A stretch of 29,926 nt of DNA. Source: JADFRG01 sp048054495 (lineage in GTDB: Bacteria; Chloroflexota; Anaerolineae; Anaerolineales; E44-bin32). The position numbers and the translations under genes are program-made. This document shows, in pieces, positions 24,019 to 29,926 of this stretch (position 1 is the stretch's first letter; every line of letters starts with the position of its first letter). The notes under the pieces were generated by a model, which made no database searches, was not told where the DNA came from, and saw only the letters and a program-made list of their open reading frames with translations. The stretch spans positions 1 to 29,926 of the forward strand of contig JBGMQN010000094.1 in NCBI GenBank assembly GCA_048054495.1, read 5' to 3'.

Positions 24019-24617
24019 CTTTTTTCCTCCGCGCCGCCGGCTTGTTTTGCCCATCGCTCGGCCAGGTTCACATGCGGCCGAAACGACCCTAACCGCTCCA
24101 ATAGTCTACCCGGCTCGTTGTCACTGATGAGCAAGTCTGCGTGGCCCACATAGAGAAAGCCTTCTGACCGTGCGTGATCGAGCAGGGACATGAATGGATC
24201 AAAGTAGTTGTTCGTATTGAGCAGCCCTACCGGCTTCTCATGGAAGCCGAGTTGCGCCCAGGACAGGCCTTCCACCAGCTCGTCAAAGGTGCCCAGCCCG
24301 CCCGGCAGAGCGACAATGCCGTCCGAGAGGTCCAGCATTCTGGCCTTGCGCGCTTGGATGTCGTCCATGACGTAGAGTTCGGTGAGGTTCTTATGCCCGA
24401 GCTCCGTCGAAGTAAATTGGTCGATGGTCACACCAATGACTTCCCCCCCGCTCTCCAGTGCCGCATCTGCCACCGCCCCCATCAGTCCGGTGGCACCACC
24501 CCCGTAGACCAAAGCAAGTTCAAGGCCGGCAATGGTGCGTCCCATCTCACGCGCGGCGTCCAAGTATACCGACGCGACATCTCCACTAGAACCACAGTAG
24601 ACGACGATGCGCCTCAT
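24015..24617 (-). CDS. LOG-family protein (nucleoside-5'-monophosphate phosphoribohydrolase type)
   Basis: A 200-residue Rossmann-like protein of the LOG family. It has YCGSSGDVASVY at the N-terminus, VYGGGATGLMG (38-48), the RKARM segment and the signature PGGLGTFDEL (105-114), whose Gly and Glu residues form the active site. Members cleave N6-modified AMP or other nucleoside monophosphates, releasing a base and ribose 5-phosphate. In bacteria without plants nearby the role is usually unclear. ATG at 24617 is taken as the start, with AGGA ahead; two GTG codons just before it would add two residues. It sits 35 bases after the GT2 gene and overlaps the DinB gene. Confidence 0.92.
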   Translation of the reverse strand: MRRIVVYCGSSGDVASVYLDAAREMGRTIAGLELALVYGGGATGLMGAVADAALESGGEVIGVTIDQFTSTELGHKNLTELYVMDDIQARKARMLDLSDGIVALPGGLGTFDELVEGLSWAQLGFHEKPVGLLNTNNYFDPFMSLLDHARSEGFLYVGHADLLISDNEPGRLLERLGSFRPHVNLAERWAKQAGGAEEKR

Positions 24618-24652
24618 CACCACGTCCTACGCTCTCCTGCTCCCACGCTCAC

Positions 24653-25699
24653 CTACGCTACCGCCCAATAATCCTGGGTTTCCACAAGCCCCATCCCATC
24701 GAGACGCGCGCGGATCAAATCCCGCGCACCCCTCGAGCCCACTGCGGCGAGCACCACGGGCTCACGGTATTGCCTTAACAGGTCTGGCAATTCCTCGGCG
24801 GACAAGATCGGTAGACCGCGTTTAATGCTGCCGATTTTCTTGGGATCGATATCTACAAATGCCACGAGCGACGCCCCGCCTCGCTCCAAATGCTTGGAAA
24901 GCCGCCTCCCCATCTGCCCCGCCCCCCAGATGACCACCGCCTCGCGATCGGACAACGGACCCTGGCACAAATAGTGTGCTTTGGCGCGCAGAAAGTTCTC
25001 CACCGAGTAGCGGCCGTCGGTGCGCGTCACTCGATCGGGATGCTCCCGCCAGTCGAGCAACAATTCCTGCACCTTTCCCATCCGCGCCCCGGCAACATGC
25101 ATTCGAAGCCAGAGATCGTAGTCTTCTGGCCAGCCATGTTCCTGATAGCCACCCACGCGTCTCAGCCAATCGGCGCGGATCATCGTGGATGAATGGGCCA
25201 AGGGGCTCTCTACAAAGATGTCGCGTGCGATCAGTTCTGGCGTATCCAGGCTGTTGAGCCATGCCAGGTACTGCTTGAAACCTTCCTGAACCCGATCACC
25301 TGGAAAAGCCTCGACGTAGCTGCCGACCACCGCGATATTGGGATGCTCCGTCAGGAAGTGCACTTGCTTCGCCAGGCGCTCAGGGTGCGCGCGATCGTCG
25401 GCATCCATGCGAGCAATCAATCCCGCCCTGCAAGCTACGAGGCCTCCATTGAGTGCTTCGATAATCCCGCTATGGAGCAGGCTCAGGACCCGCACTCGAC
25501 GGTCCCTGCCGGCCCAATCCCGCAGCCGATTGGCCGTATTATCCGTGGAGCCGTCGTCTACGGCTATGAGCTCAAAATTGCTCAGCGTCTGCTCCAAGAT
25601 AGAGCGCACGGCGTCGTCTACCGTGCCCTGCGCGTTGTAGCACGGCATCAGCACCGAAACCACAGTAATATCTTTGGTTGCTTTGGAGGACAGAGCCAT
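24653..25699 (-). CDS. Family 2 glycosyltransferase fused to a C-terminal Rossmann domain
   Basis: A 348-residue two-domain protein. Residues 13-245 are a GT-A family 2 transferase: VSVLMPCYNAQGTVDDAV, VDDGSTDNT (Asp48-Asp49) for the nucleotide sugar, MDADD (98-102) for the metal, and EDYDLWLRM near 192 with the likely catalytic base. Residues 254-348 form a separate Rossmann unit starting AVVIWGAGQMGRRLSKHL, with FVDIDPKKIG, like the sugar-nucleotide/CoA-binding module before PglD-type acetyltransferases. So it may bind a second nucleotide or acyl donor. No membrane segment. The ATG at 25699 overlaps the start codon of the divergent MscS gene; a GTG at 25663 would begin at VSVLMP. Confidence 0.88.
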   Translation of the reverse strand: MALSSKATKDITVVSVLMPCYNAQGTVDDAVRSILEQTLSNFELIAVDDGSTDNTANRLRDWAGRDRRVRVLSLLHSGIIEALNGGLVACRAGLIARMDADDRAHPERLAKQVHFLTEHPNIAVVGSYVEAFPGDRVQEGFKQYLAWLNSLDTPELIARDIFVESPLAHSSTMIRADWLRRVGGYQEHGWPEDYDLWLRMHVAGARMGKVQELLLDWREHPDRVTRTDGRYSVENFLRAKAHYLCQGPLSDREAVVIWGAGQMGRRLSKHLERGGASLVAFVDIDPKKIGSIKRGLPILSAEELPDLLRQYREPVVLAAVGSRGARDLIRARLDGMGLVETQDYWAVA

Positions 25700-26516
25700 G
25701 GATAACTTTCAGCCTCTCGAAATCTTGCTAGTGCAGTTCGTAGAATTTCTGCCCAAACTGATCACCGCCATTGTGATCTTCATCATCGCGCTGTTCCTGT
25801 CGTCGTGGTTGGCCAATCTCACGGCCAAGGCGATGCGACATCGTGACCTCGATACTGAGCTCATTTTACTTTCGAAGCGTGTGGTGCGGATAACCGTGAT
25901 GGTCTTAGGTACGATTCAGGCCCTGGCTCAGGTCGACTTCAACGTGACCGGCTTCGTGGCGGGGCTGGGCCTCGTCGGTTTTACGATCGGATTCGCCATG
26001 CAAGATGTAACGAAAAACTTCGTGGCCGGCATCCTGTTATTGATTCAGCAGCCCTTCGATCTGGGCGACAGCATTGAAGTGACCGGCTACAGCGGCACGG
26101 TCACCGACATCACGCTTCGCACAACGGAAGTGCGCACCTGGGATGGTCGCGATGTCCTCATCCCTAATGGGGACGTCTATGTCAAACCCATCACCAACTA
26201 CAGTCGCGACCCCCGGCGTCGATTGCAGATCTCGGTCAGCGTGGACAAGGATTGGGATCTCGAAAATCTCACCAATACCGTGCTCCGATCGCTCAGGGAC
26301 GGAGAGGGCGTGCTGGAGGAGCCGAATACGGAGGCCGTCTGGACGACCTCCACCGAAGGGAAAACGGAGCTATCCGCATATTTTTGGGTGGATACGTCGC
26401 AGGTCGATCTGCGTAGCGCCCAGAACACGGGGGTTGCGGCGGTGCGGGGGGCACTGATAGCGGCCGCGGACGATTTCTCCTTCTCGGTGAAAGCCCCTTT
26501 GCTTGACGCACCCTAA
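25698..26516 (+). CDS. Small-conductance mechanosensitive channel, MscS type
   Basis: A 272-residue inner-membrane channel that opens under osmotic down-shock. An N-terminal membrane helix (about 17-38) precedes the pore helix GFVAGLGLVGFTIGFAMQ, with the small-residue Gly/Ala pattern of TM3, then DVTKNFVAGILLLIQQPFDLGD, and the cytosolic beta/alpha-beta domain with VRTWDGRDVLIPNGDVY. The length matches the short MscS class. The ATG at 25698 is well supported by GGAGGA seven bases ahead. It shares two bases with the start codon of the divergent GT2 gene. Its TAA stop overlaps the TAG of the convergent DUF1028 gene, so no intergenic base exists on either side. Confidence 0.95.
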   Translation: MDNFQPLEILLVQFVEFLPKLITAIVIFIIALFLSSWLANLTAKAMRHRDLDTELILLSKRVVRITVMVLGTIQALAQVDFNVTGFVAGLGLVGFTIGFAMQDVTKNFVAGILLLIQQPFDLGDSIEVTGYSGTVTDITLRTTEVRTWDGRDVLIPNGDVYVKPITNYSRDPRRRLQISVSVDKDWDLENLTNTVLRSLRDGEGVLEEPNTEAVWTTSTEGKTELSAYFWVDTSQVDLRSAQNTGVAAVRGALIAAADDFSFSVKAPLLDAP

Positions 26517-27394
26517 TCTTCTCTGCCGTAGCGAAGCCTCAGATAGTCGAGCGCTACGCTATCGATTAGGTTCGGATCCCGATCCAGGCTCCAGCGTTCC
26601 TCGAGATTTTCGTTGTCGATCAAGGCTTCGAAGGCCTCTCTGGAGGCCGGGTCCCATTCACCGTTGGGCTCACCCTCATAGTAACCAAGCCTCTTGGCCA
26701 GACCCTGTAATTCCTCCGCCAGCTCGCCTTCGATAGGAATAAGTTCGAGTTCGATAGCGGGTCTGAAGAATACGTGATGCATGGTCACAAGCTCCTGCAG
26801 CCGCTGGGTGGGTTCTGGATGGTCATCCACCCTGAGATCAAGATAGCGATCTGTGTCTCCTCCGTAGCCCCCGCCCTGCCGCACGACCAATACGGCCGCC
26901 GATTGCTTGCCTCGTCGGTCGCCGCCTGCCTCATCGCCGGCTCGCAGTGCCGATGCCAATCGGTCGGCTAGCTCGCCGCTCGAGGCCTCGAACGACTCCG
27001 CCATCGCTACTAAGACTCCTGGTCCGGCGAGGATATTTCCCTGGCATGTATAGCCCTCGCCGACGCGGTGCCCTGCCCATTCGAGGCATTTCTCGCCGGT
27101 GTGGGCCGCCGAGTGCCCCTCGCAGTCGACGATACCGACCTGTCGCTCTGCTCGATCAGAGTCAGCGTCTGTTATGGTCTTGAGCGTCGCATTCGCGGAC
27201 TTTCCCTCGGCCAGCAATGAGAGTCCCTCCGGTCCGTATCCCACCTTTGCCCGCGCCTGCGTGGCGATCGCGCCCACCTCCGCCCGCGCCCAGCACACCA
27301 CGGCTCCTGATGCCAGAAACTTGCTCGCCACGGCAACGCCCCACTCTCGCTTATCGAGATCACAGGCAACGATCGAAAAGGTGCTGGGTCGCAA
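26513..27394 (-). CDS. DUF1028-family protein with C-terminal peptidoglycan-binding-like domain
   Basis: A 293-residue protein. Residues 3-205 are a DUF1028 domain, an Ntn-hydrolase-like fold: TFSIVACDLDKREWGVAVAS, ATQARAKVGYGPEGL, HTGEKCLEWAG, TCQGNILAGPGVLVAMAE, and GDRRGKQSAAVLVVRQGGGYGG. Residues about 225-275 (LAKRLGYYEGEPNGEWDPAS) resemble a peptidoglycan-binding module often attached to this domain. DUF1028 members are suspected amidohydrolases and are often next to peptide transporters, as here. No signal peptide is seen. The TTG start is the only codon fitting the domain border; there is no strong ribosome-binding site. It lies 66 bases after the OppF gene and is probably the last gene of that operon. 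Confidence 0.88.
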   Translation of the reverse strand: MRPSTFSIVACDLDKREWGVAVASKFLASGAVVCWARAEVGAIATQARAKVGYGPEGLSLLAEGKSANATLKTITDADSDRAERQVGIVDCEGHSAAHTGEKCLEWAGHRVGEGYTCQGNILAGPGVLVAMAESFEASSGELADRLASALRAGDEAGGDRRGKQSAAVLVVRQGGGYGGDTDRYLDLRVDDHPEPTQRLQELVTMHHVFFRPAIELELIPIEGELAEELQGLAKRLGYYEGEPNGEWDPASREAFEALIDNENLEERWSLDRDPNLIDSVALDYLRLRYGRED

Positions 27395-27460
27395 ATTTAC
27401 TCTCGAATGTGCATCGGACCGTGGGTGGTTTCCCCCACCCGGTCAAGATCGATTTCTTGC

Positions 27461-28483
27461 CTAGAGAAAGTCTTCCGCGTAGTGACAGGCCACCCAATGA
27501 CCGGGCCGCAACTCGCGCAGCTCCGGTTCCGATTTGGGGCAATGATCCATTCGAACGATCGGACATCGCGGGTGAAAACGGCATCCAGAAGGTGGTCTGA
27601 TGGCATCGGGAATCTCGCCCGCCGGCATCGGCTGCGTACGGCGCTTCCTCGGATCAGGAACCGGCACAGCCGCCAACAATGCCTGAGTATAAGGGTGTAA
27701 GGGATGCGCGTACACCTCGCGCAGGTCCCCCAGCTCGCAAATTTTCCCGAGGTAGAGGATCCCAATCCGGTCACAGATGTACTTGGCGGTGGCCAGGTCG
27801 TGTGTGATGTACAAGTAAGTGAGATTCAGATGCTCCTTGAGCTCGATCATGAGATCAAGCAGCAGCGCCCGCACGCTCACATCCGCCATGGCGATGGGCT
27901 CGTCGGCGAGCACGAAGTCCGGATTCGTCACCAGAGCCCTCGCGATCACGACTCGCTGACGCTGGCCCCCCGAAATCTGATGCGGGTATTTACCGAGAAA
28001 GAACTCTGGCGGCGTCAGTCCTACCTGCTCCATGATCTCGACTATCCGCCCCCTGTGGGCGGCGGCGTCATCCGGGAAGTGGATCTTGAGCGGGTGGTCC
28101 AAGGTATCCTTCACAGTCATACGCGGGTTCATCGACGCCATAGGATCCTGGAAGATCGCTTGCATTCGACGCCGCAGCGTCCGCATTTCAGAGACGCTCA
28201 ACGTTGAAAGGTCAATCCCATCGAATTTGACTGTTCCCGCGGTGGGCTCTTCGAGTCGGATGATCAGCTTCCCGATGGTGGTCTTGCCGCTACCGCTCTC
28301 CCCAGCCAATCCGAAGACCTCTCCCCGGCGGATTGAGAACGTGACGCCGTCCACAGCGTGGACATAGGCTACTTCCCTGCGGAGGATGCCGTCCAGGAGA
28401 CCGCCCTGAACTTCAAACCACTTCTTGACGCGATCGACCTCGACAAGATGCTCGTTATCCGATGAAGACTTGGACTTGTTCAC
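27461..28483 (-). CDS. Peptide ABC importer ATP-binding subunit, OppF/DppF type
   Basis: A 340-residue ATPase that drives peptide uptake with the OppD-type partner. It has Walker A GESGSGKTT (61-69), the Q loop in AIFQDPMASMNPRMTV, signature ISGGQRQRVVIA, Walker B FVLADEP, the H loop LYITHDLATAKYICDRI, and the oligopeptide-transporter C-terminal domain with the Cys cluster GCRFHPRCP. The D-loop region reads DEPIAMADVS where SALDVS is usual. A GTG start at 28483 forms a GTGA overlap with the OppD stop, which fits coupled translation; the preceding 38 codons of open frame lie within the oppD gene. HPLHPYTQALLAAVP is a family hallmark. Confidence 0.95.
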   Translation of the reverse strand: MNKSKSSSDNEHLVEVDRVKKWFEVQGGLLDGILRREVAYVHAVDGVTFSIRRGEVFGLAGESGSGKTTIGKLIIRLEEPTAGTVKFDGIDLSTLSVSEMRTLRRRMQAIFQDPMASMNPRMTVKDTLDHPLKIHFPDDAAAHRGRIVEIMEQVGLTPPEFFLGKYPHQISGGQRQRVVIARALVTNPDFVLADEPIAMADVSVRALLLDLMIELKEHLNLTYLYITHDLATAKYICDRIGILYLGKICELGDLREVYAHPLHPYTQALLAAVPVPDPRKRRTQPMPAGEIPDAIRPPSGCRFHPRCPIVRMDHCPKSEPELRELRPGHWVACHYAEDFL

Positions 28484-29481
28484 GCCTCTACGACTTCTGG
28501 ATGATCCTGGAACAGCCAGCAGTGCACCATGTGCGAGCCGTCCACGGAGAGAAGCGCGGGTTCCACTTTGCAACAAATAGGCATCACTTTCGGGCAACGG
28601 GGATGGAAGCGGCAGCCGGGAGGAGGAAGGAGCAGGTTGGGCGGCTCACCCGGCATCTTGTAGAGTTGCTCGCGTTCGCCCAATTCAATGTTCGGGACGG
28701 AACTCAGTAATCCAACGCTGTAGGGGTGCAGCGGCTTCTCGAAGACTTCGTAGACGGACCCAACTTCGACGATCCTTCCCGCGTACATGACAGCCACTCG
28801 ATCGGCCAGCTCCGCCACCAGGCCGATGTTGTGCGTGATAAGCAGGATCGAGATTTGAAGTTGATCCCGGATCTCTCTCATCTGATCCAACAATTTCGCT
28901 TCCACGATCACGTCCAGGGAAGTGGTGGCCTCATCCGCGATAATCAGGTCGGGGTTTAGCGCGAGCCCCAGGCCGACCATGACTCGCTGTCGCATCCCGC
29001 CAGACAGCTGATGAGGATAGTCGTCCAACCGACTGCGCTGTATCCCCAGCCGCTCTACTAGTTGGCCGATCCGCTCTCGCAGACCCGCTTTGCTCCCTTT
29101 ACCTTCATGAACTTCGATCGCTTCGGTGAGGTGTCCTCCGACCTGCTGCACTGGATTCAGTGAGGTCATAGGATCCTGGAAGATCATGCTGATGTGCCTA
29201 CCGCGAAAGTCCCGCAGTTGACGATCGTCGTAACCTAGAACGTCCTCTCCATCGAACAGGATCTCGCCCTCTAACCCAGCGGACTTCGGCAGCATACGCA
29301 TCAGCGCCTTGCCCAACGTGCTTTTTCCGGAGCCGCTCTCCCCCACCAACCCCAGAATCTCCCCTCGGTAGATGTCGAGAGAAACTCCGCTCACCGCGTT
29401 TACCGGACCCAGGCGGCTGCTGTAGATGACATTGAGGTCTCGAACCTTGATAAGAACGCTGGGGTCTTGTGGGGCGGCCAA
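28480..29481 (-). CDS. Peptide ABC importer ATP-binding subunit, OppD/DppD type
   Basis: A 333-residue ATPase of the oligopeptide/dipeptide importer. Walker A GESGSGKST is near 53-61, followed by SMIFQDPMTSLNP, signature LSGGMRQRVMVGL, Walker B LIIADEATTSLDV, H loop ILLITHNIGLVAE, and the C-terminal HPYSVGLLSSVP and GCRFHPRCP segments. With the OppF-type subunit it forms the ATPase pair under the permease. It opens with TTG at 29481, one base after the OppC stop. No ribosome-binding site is visible, so it probably relies on coupling. The stop overlaps the OppF GTG by four bases. Confidence 0.95.
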   Translation of the reverse strand: MAAPQDPSVLIKVRDLNVIYSSRLGPVNAVSGVSLDIYRGEILGLVGESGSGKSTLGKALMRMLPKSAGLEGEILFDGEDVLGYDDRQLRDFRGRHISMIFQDPMTSLNPVQQVGGHLTEAIEVHEGKGSKAGLRERIGQLVERLGIQRSRLDDYPHQLSGGMRQRVMVGLGLALNPDLIIADEATTSLDVIVEAKLLDQMREIRDQLQISILLITHNIGLVAELADRVAVMYAGRIVEVGSVYEVFEKPLHPYSVGLLSSVPNIELGEREQLYKMPGEPPNLLLPPPGCRFHPRCPKVMPICCKVEPALLSVDGSHMVHCWLFQDHPEVVEA

Positions 29482-29482
29482 G

Positions 29483-29926
29483 CTAACTATCTGAGAGCCT
29501 GGGATTTAGGATTTCGCTCAGACCCTCGCCCAGCAGGCTGAAGCCGGCCGCCACCAGAGTGATCATTACTCCAGGGAAGGTGATCATCCACCAGCGACCC
29601 GCTACCAGGAACTGATGGCCCTTGCTGAGGTCATACCCCCAATCCGGCACATCAGGCGGCAGCCCAAGGCCGATGAAACTAAGACCCGCAGCGGTGAGAA
29701 TGGCGTCCGCAATGTTTAGGGAGAAGACGATCACAACTGAGGGGATGACATTGGGGAAGATATACTTTATCAAGATGCTGCGGGATTTGGCGCCCAGGCT
29801 GCGCGCGGCCTCCACATAGAGCGACTCCTTGATCGAGAGCACCTGGCCGCGCACGATACGGAAAAAGGTGGGGATGTAGATCACAGAAATGGCGACGGCT
29901 ACATTGAAGATTCCCGGACCCAGCAT
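29483..29926 (-). CDS. Peptide ABC importer permease, OppC/DppC type, N-terminal part beyond window
   Basis: The C-terminal 147 residues of an inner-membrane permease whose usual length is about 280-300. It has the coupling EAA loop VEAARSLGAKSRSILIKYIFPNV, then LTAAGLSFIGLGLPPDVPDWGYDL, a strong OppC/DppC hallmark, and the terminal GDGLRD-like end (LLGEGLSEILNPRL). At least four membrane segments remain. An ATG occurs at the very edge, but the domain clearly extends past it, so this is a partial gene. It heads the visible part of the importer operon; the substrate-binding protein and OppB partner would lie outside. Confidence 0.93.
   Translation of the reverse strand: MLGPGIFNVAVAISVIYIPTFFRIVRGQVLSIKESLYVEAARSLGAKSRSILIKYIFPNVIPSVVIVFSLNIADAILTAAGLSFIGLGLPPDVPDWGYDLSKGHQFLVAGRWWMITFPGVMITLVAAGFSLLGEGLSEILNPRLSDS

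Overview
This looks like one scaffold piece from a member of the Chloroflexota (Anaerolineae-like), probably a metagenome assembly. That is an inference from protein style: a lipoprotein with a long Pro/Thr/Ala linker and Ig-like domains, a VanW wall protein, an M32 carboxypeptidase, a many-GAF soluble histidine kinase, and a dispersed palindrome of the GATTGCTTCG/TCATTGCGAG kind common in that phylum. GC is high and codon use is uniform. There are no rRNA or tRNA genes, CRISPR arrays, phage genes or transposases. Two runs of exactly 100 N (3863-3962 and 14548-14647) are scaffold joins of unknown true length.

Layout. 1-3569 (minus): a surface-polysaccharide cluster, wecC then wecB then a GT4 glycosyltransferase that runs off the left edge; it should make UDP-ManNAcA and use it or a related sugar. 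3570-4068: gene-free, with hairpins and a palindromic repeat broken by the first gap. 4069-14072 (plus): a membrane protein fused to an endonuclease/exonuclease/phosphatase domain, an aberrant RpiB-like isomerase, a CPBP protease, a SerA-like dehydrogenase, an M32 carboxypeptidase, a four-helix membrane protein, an Ig-like lipoprotein, a VanW protein, a Trm112-like protein and a HEAT-repeat protein. 14062-15904 (minus): a DUF456 membrane protein, the second gap, and serS with its last codons lost in the gap.

16089-19234 (plus): an alpha-oxoamine synthase closest in motif to serine palmitoyltransferase, an overlapping extended SDR and a tandem-hotdog thioesterase, behind a consensus promoter. 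This is the most interesting metabolic unit: a possible sphingoid-base-like or other amino-lipid pathway. A UbiA prenyltransferase (minus) and a 1034-residue GAF/PAS histidine kinase (plus) follow. 23554-25699 (minus): DinB-like, LOG-family and two-domain GT2 genes. A small MscS channel gene (25698-26516) is packed with no spare base between the GT2 gene and a DUF1028 gene: its start codon overlaps one neighbour's start and its stop overlaps the other's stop. 26513-29926 (minus): DUF1028 protein, OppF-, OppD- and OppC-type subunits of a peptide ABC importer, cut by the right edge.

Regulatory reading. Six genes have an extended -10 element (TGn followed by a TATAAT-like hexamer) 9 to 28 bases before the start codon, and serS and the synthase gene have near-consensus -35/-10 pairs placed back to back. 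Many starts are GTG or TTG, and several junctions are 4-base ATGA/GTGA overlaps.
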